Source: Rhodococcus sp. KRD162
GTDB lineage: Bacteria; Actinomycetota; Actinomycetes; Mycobacteriales; Mycobacteriaceae
Assembly: GCF_017168335.1 (NCBI RefSeq)
Contig: NZ_JABFAU010000003.1
Location: 833,561-897,560 of the forward strand
DNA: 64,000 nt
Direction of reading: 5' to 3'
Shown piece after piece: positions 56,346 through 64,000 of this stretch. Under the pieces are notes generated by a model that was given only the letters and a program-made list of their open reading frames with translations, did no database searches and was not told the DNA's origin. Both the position numbers and the translations under genes were made by a program. Within the stretch, counting starts at the first letter, position 1. Every line of letters starts with the position of its first letter.

Positions 56346-59204
56346 ATGCCGATTCCCCGCCCGCCCCTGTCGAGACGGGCCGTCATCGTCGGCACCGCCG
56401 TGATCGCAGTTTTGGCGTTGGCCGCTCTCGCATTCGTATTCCTCCCCCAGGACCCGAGCGCCGATACGACCACCCGTGATGCGCGCATCACGCTACCGGA
56501 AAGTCCCGATTCGACGGGGACCGTCGATATCGACGCACGCCTGTACGTCCCCGCCTCCACCCCAGCGCCGACGGTTCTGCTCGCCCACGGGTTCGGCGGC
56601 AGCAAGGACTCGGTCGACGGGCAGGCGCGCGAACTGGCTTCCCGGGGGTACACCGTCCTTGCGTACAGCGCTCGTGGGTTCGGTGCCAGCACGGGTTCGA
56701 TCTCGATCAACGATCCCGATCGTGAGGTCGCCGACGCACGTGGACTCATCGACTGGCTCGCCGAACAACCGGAAGTGCAACTCGACGGACCCGGCGATCC
56801 GCACATCGGCGTCGCGGGCGGTTCGTACGGCGGCGCACTGGCTCTGAGCGCAGGCGGCACCGATCCCCGCATCGATTCCATTGCCGCTGCGATCACGTGG
56901 AACGATCTGGGGCAGGCGCTGTTCCCCAACTACGGGATCACCTCGGCCGAGGCTCGACAAGCGCTGGGCAACATCACCACTCCCGCTGCTGCAGAATACG
57001 GTGGGCCCGGCGTCCTCAAGCGCGGATGGGCCGGAGTGTTCTTCGGCGTCGGCGCGACGAGCAGACAGTCCGGCAACACGACAGACGCCAACTCGGCCGG
57101 CGAGCCGTCAGGTACCGCCGAGAGCGCGACGGCCTGTGGCAGGTTCGCACCCGAATTCTGCGAGGCGTACACCCAGTCCGCCGTGACGGGAATCCCCAGT
57201 CAACAGTTGCTCGATCTGCTGACCGCCCACTCGCCGGTCGCGGTGGCGTCGAACATCACCGCCCCGACCCTGTTGGTGCAGGGCACCCAGGACACGTTGT
57301 TCGGTGTGGACCAAGCCGATGCGACGGCCCGTCAGATCGCGGCCGCCGGTGGCAACGTCACCGTGCGGTGGTTCGACGGCGGACACGACGCAGGAGGCAC
57401 GAACGCGGCGAGCGATCGAGCCATCGCCGACTTCTTCGACAACACACTTCGAAACTCGCCGTCGGGCAGCGGGGCCGAGCCCTTCGTCTACTCCACGCAG
57501 AGTGCGATCGATGAGCGCCGAAGCGACCGCAATCGACGGATGACTGCTCCCGACTATCCCGGGCTGGCCTCCGACTCGGACTCGACTCGGACCCGATCGG
57601 TGGACTTCACCGCTACCGCCGAGAATCAGTCGATCATCCGCCCGCCCGGCGCGTCACCGTCGGCCATATCGTCGATACCCGGCCTGGGATCGGTGCTCGG
57701 GGCGTTGGGATCGACCGGAGCGGGCGCAGCTCTGACCTCTGATCTGCCGGGTCAATCTGCGACCTTCAGCAGCGAGCCTCTCGACTCGTCCGTGACGATC
57801 ACCGGCGCGCCACGGGTGAATCTGCGGGTGGCCTCGCTCGCTGCGCCGGGTCAGTCGGTGCTGTTCGCGAAGCTCTACGATGTCGCGCCGAACGGCACCA
57901 GAACGCTCCCCGGCGGCGGCGTCTCGGCGATCCGCCTCCCCGACACGCAGGGCATCGACCCCGTCGATGTCACGGTCGTTCTCCCCGGCATCAGCTACAC
58001 CGTCCAGCAGGGCCATCGCCTCGAGCTCAGCATCTCCACCACCGACCAGGCCTACGCCGTACCGCTCGAGCCGGCGCAGTTCAGTGTGGCCATGACCGAC
58101 AACGTCATTGCGCTGCCGACCGTCGCTGCCGTGGCAAGCGCGAACAGCACGGTTCCGATCGCACCGCTGATCGGCATCGGAGTCGTGCTCCTCCTCGTGG
58201 GGTGTGTCATCGTCGCCGGAGTCGTACGCACCAGACGCCGGACGGTGGCAGAGGTCGACGAGGATCTCGTCGACACACCCTTGGTGATCACGGACCTGTC
58301 CAAGACGTACTCCAACGGCTTCCGAGCCGTCGACGGTGTCAGTTTCGAGGTGAAGCAGGGCCAGGTTCTGGGGTTGCTCGGTCCGAACGGCGCAGGAAAG
58401 ACCACCACGCTGCGGATGCTCATGGGACTCATCGCACCCACCGGTGGCGACATCCGCGTCTTCGGCCACAAGGTGACCCCGGGTGCACCGGTGCTGTCCA
58501 GGCTCGGCTCGTTCGTCGAAGGATCCGGCTTTCTCCCGCACCTGACCGGAACGCAGAATCTACGGCTGTACTGGGAGGCGACCGGGCGTCCGATCGAGGA
58601 CGCCCACCTGGACGAAGCGCTCGAGATCGCCGATCTCGGGACCGCGATCGAACGCAAGGTCAAGTCCTACAGCCAGGGAATGCGGCAACGCCTTGCGATC
58701 GCCCAGGCGATGCTGGGGTTGCCGGACCTGATGGTCCTCGACGAACCGACCAACGGACTCGACCCGCCGCAGATCAGGACGATGCGCGACGTCCTGATCA
58801 ACTACGCGAAAACGGGCCGTACGGTGCTGGTCTCGAGTCATCTGCTCGCCGAGGTGGAGCAGACCTGCACCCACGTCGTGGTCATGAATCGCGGTTCGGT
58901 GATCAGTTCGGGCACTGTCCGAGAACTGACCGCAGCGGGCGGGCAGACCGAAATCAGAGTCGACGACGCCACCCGCACACGATCTGTACTCGAGGCCGCA
59001 GGCCACGACGGCGCTGTGATCGTCGACGACGGAACCGTGACTGTCGACCTGACCGACGCGGACTCCGCCGCCGTCATCACCGAACTCGTGACCGCAGGCG
59101 TCTCGGTGCGTGGCTTCTCGCAATCGACGCGCCTCGAGGATGTCTTTCTCGACCTCGTCCACCGGGACAATCCAGGATCCGACACCAGCAAGGATCAGCA
59201 ATGA
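56346..59204 (+). CDS. alpha/beta-hydrolase fused to ABC transporter ATPase
   Basis: A 952-residue fusion. Residues 7-30 form a signal-anchor helix (VIVGTAVIAVLALAALAFVF). An S15/X-Pro-dipeptidyl-peptidase-type alpha/beta hydrolase follows, with GVAGGSYGGALAL (Ser near 160) and FDGGHDAGGTN as the His region, and a C-terminal jelly-roll (about 440-590). A second membrane helix (about 603-625) leads to a cytoplasmic ABC ATPase with GPNGAGKTTTLRM (near 679), YSQGMRQRLAIAQ and LMVLDEPTNGLDP. The hydrolase would face outside and the ATPase inside. It overlaps the permease by 4 bases. Substrate unknown. Confidence 0.88.
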   Translation: MPIPRPPLSRRAVIVGTAVIAVLALAALAFVFLPQDPSADTTTRDARITLPESPDSTGTVDIDARLYVPASTPAPTVLLAHGFGGSKDSVDGQARELASRGYTVLAYSARGFGASTGSISINDPDREVADARGLIDWLAEQPEVQLDGPGDPHIGVAGGSYGGALALSAGGTDPRIDSIAAAITWNDLGQALFPNYGITSAEARQALGNITTPAAAEYGGPGVLKRGWAGVFFGVGATSRQSGNTTDANSAGEPSGTAESATACGRFAPEFCEAYTQSAVTGIPSQQLLDLLTAHSPVAVASNITAPTLLVQGTQDTLFGVDQADATARQIAAAGGNVTVRWFDGGHDAGGTNAASDRAIADFFDNTLRNSPSGSGAEPFVYSTQSAIDERRSDRNRRMTAPDYPGLASDSDSTRTRSVDFTATAENQSIIRPPGASPSAISSIPGLGSVLGALGSTGAGAALTSDLPGQSATFSSEPLDSSVTITGAPRVNLRVASLAAPGQSVLFAKLYDVAPNGTRTLPGGGVSAIRLPDTQGIDPVDVTVVLPGISYTVQQGHRLELSISTTDQAYAVPLEPAQFSVAMTDNVIALPTVAAVASANSTVPIAPLIGIGVVLLLVGCVIVAGVVRTRRRTVAEVDEDLVDTPLVITDLSKTYSNGFRAVDGVSFEVKQGQVLGLLGPNGAGKTTTLRMLMGLIAPTGGDIRVFGHKVTPGAPVLSRLGSFVEGSGFLPHLTGTQNLRLYWEATGRPIEDAHLDEALEIADLGTAIERKVKSYSQGMRQRLAIAQAMLGLPDLMVLDEPTNGLDPPQIRTMRDVLINYAKTGRTVLVSSHLLAEVEQTCTHVVVMNRGSVISSGTVRELTAAGGQTEIRVDDATRTRSVLEAAGHDGAVIVDDGTVTVDLTDADSAAVITELVTAGVSVRGFSQSTRLEDVFLDLVHRDNPGSDTSKDQQ

Positions 59205-60058
59205 GCATCACGCACACGGACGGCCGCGCCAGCGGCTATACCGGCGGACGAACACTGCCGTTCCGAACCGAGCTGCGCAGGCAGCTCGGCCGACGCCGCA
59301 CTCAGTTGGCGATCGGTTTTCTGGCCCTGCTCCCGGTGATCCTGGCCATCGCCTTCACCGTCGGCAGCTCGAGCGCCGACTCCGACGCCGGCGGGTTGAT
59401 CGAACTCGGCACCAGGGGCGGCATGAACTTCACGGTGTTCGCACTGTTCATGTCGGTGGGTTTTCTGCTGATCGTCGTGGTGGCGCTGTTCTTCGGCGAT
59501 TCGGTTGCCAGCGAGGCGTCCTGGTCGAGTCTGCGATACCTGCTGGCGATTCCGGTACCCCGCAGCCGGCTGCTGATGCAGAAGGCGCTGGTGTCGGCCA
59601 CCTTGTCCGGTGCAGCACTTGCGGTGCTCGTCGGCGTATCCCTGGCGATCGGCACCGTGTTGTACGGTGCCGAATCGCTGATCACCCCGTTGGGTGAAGG
59701 ACTTCCGTACGGCACCTCGCTGCTCCGACTGCTCATCGCGGCCGCATACATCGCTATCAATCTGCTGTGGGTCGCCGGACTGGCCATGCTGCTCTCGGTG
59801 CTCACCGATGCCCCGCTCGGGGCTGTCGGCGGGGCGGTGATGACGTCGATTCTCATGCAGATCCTCGATCAGATCACGGCACTCGGGTCGCTTCGAAACT
59901 ATCTGCCCGGGCACTACGCGAATTCGTGGATCGATGCCTTCGGAACGAGTATCGACTGGAACGACATGGTGGTCGGCTCGTTCTCGGCCGTGACCTACGC
60001 GGCAGTGTTCGGGCTGATCGCCTGGCGGCGTTTCGCCACCAAAGACATCACCAGCTGA
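59201..60058 (+). CDS. ABC-2 type permease partner of the hydrolase-ATPase fusion
   Basis: A 285-residue membrane protein with six helices (LAIGFLALLPVILAIAFTV, FALFMSVGFLLIVVVALFFG, LSGAALAVLVGVSLAIGTVL, LLRLLIAAAYIAINLLWVAG, and a final VTYAAVFGLIAWRRF). The motif EASWSSLRYLLAIPVPRSRLL between helices matches ABC-2 permeases. ATG 59201 overlaps the fusion gene stop as ATGA, so the two make one transporter. Confidence 0.92.
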   Translation: MSITHTDGRASGYTGGRTLPFRTELRRQLGRRRTQLAIGFLALLPVILAIAFTVGSSSADSDAGGLIELGTRGGMNFTVFALFMSVGFLLIVVVALFFGDSVASEASWSSLRYLLAIPVPRSRLLMQKALVSATLSGAALAVLVGVSLAIGTVLYGAESLITPLGEGLPYGTSLLRLLIAAAYIAINLLWVAGLAMLLSVLTDAPLGAVGGAVMTSILMQILDQITALGSLRNYLPGHYANSWIDAFGTSIDWNDMVVGSFSAVTYAAVFGLIAWRRFATKDITS

Positions 60059-60064
60059 CCCGAC

Positions 60065-60931
60065 CTACTTCTTGGCGATTGCGGGTCCGAAGACGCCCGC
60101 TGGAAAGACGCCGTGGCCGACCAGCGCATCGCGCCACGGCGTCGCGAGCGAGACCAGCCGTGCGGCCCCGTCCTCGCCGAGCGCCGCCCAGGGTGCTGTA
60201 GCCAGATCGTTGGTGATGTCCTCGACCAGCTTGCGGAGATCTCTGCCGTCCTCGGACAGCGAACCGTCGGCCGAGAGAAGTTCTCGATCGGACAGCGAGG
60301 ACACAGCCGAATCCCACTGCTCCGTCGACCACCCCCGACGCGTGCGCGCGAACTCCTTCTCGAATCCGTATCCCGTGGCGGTATGGGTGATCAGCGCGTC
60401 GAGACCGTTCAAGCCCGCGGTCTGCAGCGCGGCGATATGCCCGTCACCGCGGTACTCGCGGATCAGCGTCAAGGCGTGCCACAGAACCAGATGCGGCGCA
60501 GTCGGCCAGTCCAACTCGGCATATGCGGCGTACAGGGGCCGACCGTCGTCACCGGGGATTCCCCGGGCGGCGATCGACGCGAGGTCTGCGGCCTCGGCCA
60601 TGTCCGCAGACGTCACCACCTCGGGGCCGAGTAGTCGAGTGAAGGCGGCATCGAGAGTCTCGTACCGGATCGACATGATCGCCTCGGGCGAGGCGATGTC
60701 CCAGGCCGCCGGGATCAACGGTGCGATCAGTTCACGGTTGAAGTTGTAGAACGTAGCAGTCACCACACCGGCACCCACCCGCCCCAGAGGCGCTGCGCGG
60801 CCCGCGAAATAGCAGGCTCGCGGCGGTAATCCAGCGGCAACGAGGGCCTCCTGCGTTTCGGGCAGGAAGTACGTGGTCGAGTGGATGAGTTCGAGTGCAC
60901 GCGAGGTGCGCCCTGCGGTTGTTGCGTCCAT
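60065..60931 (-). CDS. SCO6745-family protein
   Basis: A 288-residue soluble protein whose YFAGRAAPLGRVGAGVVTATFYNFN segment and AAWDIASPEAIMSIR text are typical of the SCO6745/SalK group found in actinobacteria. The helical C-terminus includes LVEDITNDLATAPWAALGE. The biochemical role is unknown; no catalytic motif is visible. It lies convergent to the permease with only six bases between stops and 30 bases after uvrB on the same strand. Confidence 0.8.
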   Translation of the reverse strand: MDATTAGRTSRALELIHSTTYFLPETQEALVAAGLPPRACYFAGRAAPLGRVGAGVVTATFYNFNRELIAPLIPAAWDIASPEAIMSIRYETLDAAFTRLLGPEVVTSADMAEAADLASIAARGIPGDDGRPLYAAYAELDWPTAPHLVLWHALTLIREYRGDGHIAALQTAGLNGLDALITHTATGYGFEKEFARTRRGWSTEQWDSAVSSLSDRELLSADGSLSEDGRDLRKLVEDITNDLATAPWAALGEDGAARLVSLATPWRDALVGHGVFPAGVFGPAIAKK

Positions 60932-60961
60932 CTCCGAACCGTATCGAACTCTGCCGCCGGT

Positions 60962-63124
60962 CTACTTCAGGCCGGCTGCATCCATGCCGCGGAGTTCCTT
61001 CTTGAGGTCCTGGATTTCGTCCCGGAGACGACCTGCGAGCTCGAACTTCAACTCGCGTGCGGCGTTCATCATCTGGTCGGTCATGTTCTTGATCAGATCT
61101 GCCAGTTCTGCTCTCGGCATGGACGAGACGTCCTGCCCCTCGTAGACACCCGAGCTCACCGACCGGCCTGCCTCGCCCTGCGCCCGGCGTCCCCGGCTCG
61201 CATTTCGACCGGATCCACCGACCTCGACGACGGACTCGGTGTCGTCTGCTTCCTCGTACACCTGGTCGAGGATGTCGGCGATCTTCTTGCGCAACGGCTG
61301 CGGATCGACACCCCTTTCCTTGTTGTACGCAATCTGCTTTTCGCGACGCCTTTCGGTCTCCTCTATCGCGTAGGTCATCGAGTCGGTCATCTTGTCTGCG
61401 TACATGTGTACTTCGCCGGAGACGTTTCGCGCCGCGCGACCGATGGTCTGGATCAAACTGGTGCCGCTGCGCAGGAACCCCTCCTTGTCGGCGTCGAGGA
61501 TTGCCACCAACGAAACCTCGGGGAGGTCGAGTCCCTCACGAAGAAGGTTGATGCCCACCAACACGTCGTACTCGCCCAATCGAAGTTGGCGGAGCAGCTC
61601 GACCCGCCGAAGGGTGTCGATATCGGAGTGCAGGTACCGGACGCGAATACCCAGCTCGAGCAGGTAGTCGGTCAGATCTTCCGCCATCTTCTTGGTCAGT
61701 GTGGTCACCAATACGCGCTCGTCTTTGTCCGCGCGCTCACGGATCTGATGGACGAGATCGTCGATCTGCCCCTTGGTCGGCTTGATGACGACCTTGGGGT
61801 CGACGAGCCCGGTCGGACGAATGACCTGTTCGACGAACTCTCCCCCGGTCTGCCCCAGCTCGTACTTGCCCGGGGTCGCGGAGAGGTAGACCGTCTGGCC
61901 GATTCGCTGGGTGAACTCCTCCCACGTCAACGGACGGTTGTCGGTAGCGGACGGCAGACGGAAACCGAAGTCGACGAGGTTGCGCTTGCGCGACATGTCA
62001 CCCTCGTACATCGCACCGATCTGCGGGACGGTGACGTGCGACTCGTCGATGACGAGCAGAAAGTCCTCCGGAAAGTAGTCGATCAACGTAGCCGGTGCGG
62101 TCCCCGCGCCGCGACCGTCGATATGCCTGGAATAGTTCTCGATTCCCGAGCAGAACCCGACCTGCTTGATCATCTCCAGGTCGTACTGGGTCCGCATCCG
62201 TAACCGCTGCGCCTCGAGTAGCTTGCCCTTGCTCTCCAGCTCGGCCAGACGGTCCTCGAGTTCGGCTTCGATGTCCTTGACCGCGCGTTCCATGCGTTCG
62301 GGCCCGGCGACGTAGTGCGTGGCAGGAAAAATGCGAACCGAATCGACCTGCCGGACGATGTCTCCGGTCAAGGGATGCAGGTAGTAGAGCGCTTCGATCT
62401 CGTCGCCGAAGAACTCGATGCGGATCGCCAACTCCTCGTACGAGGGAATGATCTCGACGGTATCGCCGCGGACCCGGAACGACCCGCGGGTGAAGGCCAT
62501 GTCGTTGCGGGTGTACTGCACGTCGACCAGAAGTCGAAGCAGTGCATCGCGCTGAACCTCGACGTTGACCTCGAGTTCGATCGATCTGTCGACATACGAC
62601 TGCGGAGTACCGAGACCGTAGATGCAGGACACCGAGGCCACCACGACGACGTCGCGTCGCGAGAGCAACGATGCCGTAGCGGAATGCCGCAGACGCTCGA
62701 CATCGTCGTTGATGGACGAGTCCTTCTCGATGTAGGTATCGGTTTGCGCGATGTACGCCTCGGGCTGGTAGTAGTCGTAGTAGGACACGAAATACTCGAC
62801 TGCGTTGTTGGGCAACATGTCGCGAAGCTCGTTTGCCAACTGCGCGGCCAATGTCTTGTTCGGAGCCATCACCAGCGTCGGACGCTGCAATTTCTCGATC
62901 AGCCACGCCGTCGTAGCGGATTTACCGGTACCCGTGGCACCGAGCAGCACGACGTCCTTCTCATCCGCCTGGATTCGCCGTTTCAACTCGGCGATGGCGG
63001 TGGGCTGATCACCGGCCGGCACATGATCGCTGACGACCTCGAAGGCCGGCCCGGTGCGCTCGATCGCGCCCACCGGCCGGTGTTCGGAGTGCGCGACAAC
63101 GGGATGTTCGGATGCAAACGCCAT
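60962..63124 (-). CDS. uvrB: excinuclease ABC subunit B
   Basis: A 720-residue helicase-like subunit that verifies damage delivered by UvrA and recruits UvrC. Walker A is [16 protein letters not shown] (61-69), the beta-hairpin is [20 protein letters not shown], Walker B is [11 protein letters not shown], and motif VI is [12 protein letters not shown]. The C-terminal UVR motif ([20 protein letters not shown]) binds UvrA/UvrC. ATG 63124 is chosen; an upstream reading lacks support. No clear SOS box is seen in the 77 bases to the divergent DUF402 gene. Confidence 0.97.
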   Translation of the reverse strand: MAFASEHPVVAHSEHRPVGAIERTGPAFEVVSDHVPAGDQPTAIAELKRRIQADEKDVVLLGATGTGKSATTAWLIEKLQRPTLVMAPNKTLAAQLANELRDMLPNNAVEYFVSYYDYYQPEAYIAQTDTYIEKDSSINDDVERLRHSATASLLSRRDVVVVASVSCIYGLGTPQSYVDRSIELEVNVEVQRDALLRLLVDVQYTRNDMAFTRGSFRVRGDTVEIIPSYEELAIRIEFFGDEIEALYYLHPLTGDIVRQVDSVRIFPATHYVAGPERMERAVKDIEAELEDRLAELESKGKLLEAQRLRMRTQYDLEMIKQVGFCSGIENYSRHIDGRGAGTAPATLIDYFPEDFLLVIDESHVTVPQIGAMYEGDMSRKRNLVDFGFRLPSATDNRPLTWEEFTQRIGQTVYLSATPGKYELGQTGGEFVEQVIRPTGLVDPKVVIKPTKGQIDDLVHQIRERADKDERVLVTTLTKKMAEDLTDYLLELGIRVRYLHSDIDTLRRVELLRQLRLGEYDVLVGINLLREGLDLPEVSLVAILDADKEGFLRSGTSLIQTIGRAARNVSGEVHMYADKMTDSMTYAIEETERRREKQIAYNKERGVDPQPLRKKIADILDQVYEEADDTESVVEVGGSGRNASRGRRAQGEAGRSVSSGVYEGQDVSSMPRAELADLIKNMTDQMMNAARELKFELAGRLRDEIQDLKKELRGMDAAGLK

Positions 63125-63201
63125 TTCACAAGCGTAGACGCGCCCACCGACAAGTTCAGAGGGCCGACCCACCGCGTCGGTTCACGGTAGTTTCTACAGG
63201 C

Positions 63202-63747
63202 ATGGTCGCTCACAGGTCCGCAGGTGCGCACACCGTCGTTCACCCTCCCAAACACGAGACCTTCGACCTCGTTGCCAAGACCAACATCGACCCCAAAGGG
63301 TTCGTGCGCGTCGTCGACGAGTACCGCGTCGAACCGTGGGGGCTGTACATGGCACGCCCCTCCGACCACGCCCACTTCGACTATCTGGAGTCCTGGTTGC
63401 TGCCGACGCTCGGGCTCCGAGCCTCGGTGTTCCACTACCTTCCCGCGCACGCCCGCGATCAGGACTACTACGTCGACATCGGCGAGTACACGGCAGGCGC
63501 CACTCGGTGGTCATCGATAGACCACTACCTCGACCTCAGCGTCCGTACCGGCCGAGACTACGACCTACTCGACGTCGACGAATTGTTCGACGCGCGGGTC
63601 GCACAGCACCTGGACACCGCGACGGCCGAGCGCGCGTTGACCCGATCGATCACGGCCATCGAGGGATTGACACGGCACGACTACGATCTCGACGCGTGGT
63701 TGGCTTCGGTCGGGATGCCGACCGAGTGGCGGGGCAAACCGTCCTGA
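63202..63747 (+). CDS. DUF402 domain protein
   Basis: A 181-residue protein with DUF402 text (VDEYRVEPWGLYMARPSDH, DQDYYVDIGEYTAGATRWSS, HYLDLSVRTGRDYDLLDVDE), where acidic clusters suggest divalent-metal and nucleotide binding, and a helical C-terminus. Characterised DUF402 proteins include nucleoside di- and triphosphatases and RNA-modification partners. It is divergent from uvrB, the same pairing as Rv1633/Rv1632c from memory. ATG 63202 is preferred over 63112 because the longer N-terminus is Arg-rich and would overlap uvrB. Confidence 0.85.
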   Translation: MVAHRSAGAHTVVHPPKHETFDLVAKTNIDPKGFVRVVDEYRVEPWGLYMARPSDHAHFDYLESWLLPTLGLRASVFHYLPAHARDQDYYVDIGEYTAGATRWSSIDHYLDLSVRTGRDYDLLDVDELFDARVAQHLDTATAERALTRSITAIEGLTRHDYDLDAWLASVGMPTEWRGKPS

Positions 63748-63755
63748 TTCTTCCG

Positions 63756-64000
63756 TCACCGGAACACCCGGTCGATGAACCGAAACGCCCCCAGTTCGTG
63801 ATCGGCCCGGAAGTGCTCGTGATCCTCGCGTACTCGCTGCGCTGCATCGTCGGCAAAGGAAATGATGTCGTCGACGAACAACTCGCGCGGACCGATGGAG
63901 GCGAGAATCTCGGGCTCGATGTCGTGGTCGACCAAACCCGCCTCGTCGGACAATGCGTGGGCCTGGGCGAGCGAGCGGCCACAGATCCTGGCGTACTTCT
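63756..64000 (-). CDS. DUF2252-like protein, C-terminal end only
   Basis: About 81 codons are visible before the window ends: KYARICGRSLAQAHALSDEA, then HDIEPEILASIGPRELFVDD and the end FRFIDRVFR. The YARxCGxxLAxAHAxS motif is the C-terminal kinase-like signature of DUF2252 proteins, although the text after it is not typical. The gene continues beyond 64000, and the TTG/ATG codons inside are not starts. It is convergent to the DUF402 gene with 8 bases between stops. Confidence 0.6.
   Translation of the reverse strand, partial: KYARICGRSLAQAHALSDEAGLVDHDIEPEILASIGPRELFVDDIISFADDAAQRVREDHEHFRADHELGAFRFIDRVFR

Overview
The window looks like a chromosomal segment of a high-GC mycolic-acid actinobacterium, most probably Rhodococcus or a close relative. 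The evidence is heavy G/C use at third codon positions, frequent GTG starts with 4-base ATGA/GTGA stop-start overlaps, and gene content and order that follow, from memory, the Mycobacterium tuberculosis uvrB-uvrA-infC-pheST-argCJBDFRGH and Rv1683-to-Rv1713 segments. No database search was possible, so all family names come from motifs and context.

Layout. (1) 1-5786 is accessory DNA: a partial IS3-type insertion sequence, several unrecognised small or broken genes, membrane proteins of less GC-rich composition, and a DUF2510/LppP-like protein. It ends at the 3' end of a tRNA-Pro(GGG) gene. (2) 5946-23246 is one long minus-strand housekeeping series. Read in the direction of transcription it is: TPR protein, HAD phosphatase, small protein, tlyA, nadK, recN, steA, mctB, pyrG, Nudix hydrolase, xerD, parA, scpA, scpB, rluB, cmk and der. 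Most neighbours overlap by 4 bases. (3) 23276-23738 holds an rRNA promoter, a leader with boxA, a 5S rRNA and a terminator, but no 16S or 23S gene. (4) 24020-28490 holds tyrS, a DNA-3-methyladenine glycosylase, a plus-strand ABC exporter with its TetR regulator behind a striking palindromic operator, and a Trm112-like protein. (5) 28578-31595 is a very large lipase/acyl-CoA-synthetase-like fusion. (6) 31707-40276 is the complete arginine cluster argC-J-B-D-F-R-G-H with a candidate ArgR operator. (7) 40305-46903 holds a hypothetical gene and the translation cluster infC-rpmI-rplT-rRNA methyltransferase-pheS-pheT, with a structured, terminator-bearing infC leader and an ATC start codon. (8) 47358-64000 holds DNA repair and stress genes: DUF1844, uvrA, an MBL-fold hydrolase, a DoxX protein with eighteen 11-residue repeats, a HelR/HelD-type RNA polymerase helicase, a universal stress protein, a hydrolase-ABC fusion with its permease, a SCO6745-type protein, uvrB, a DUF402 protein and the end of a DUF2252-like gene.

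How it fits together. The core is a conserved block for arginine synthesis, translation initiation and aminoacylation, nucleotide synthesis, chromosome segregation (XerD, ParA, ScpAB), ribosome maturation (RluB, TlyA, Der) and excision repair (UvrA, UvrB, RecN, Mpg). The points most worth following up are the 5S-only rRNA locus, the 11-mer repeat tail on the DoxX protein, the infC leader, the nonconsensus adenylation domain fused to a lipase, the HelR promoter region, and the small membrane protein at 1914-2378 in the tRNA-linked accessory region.
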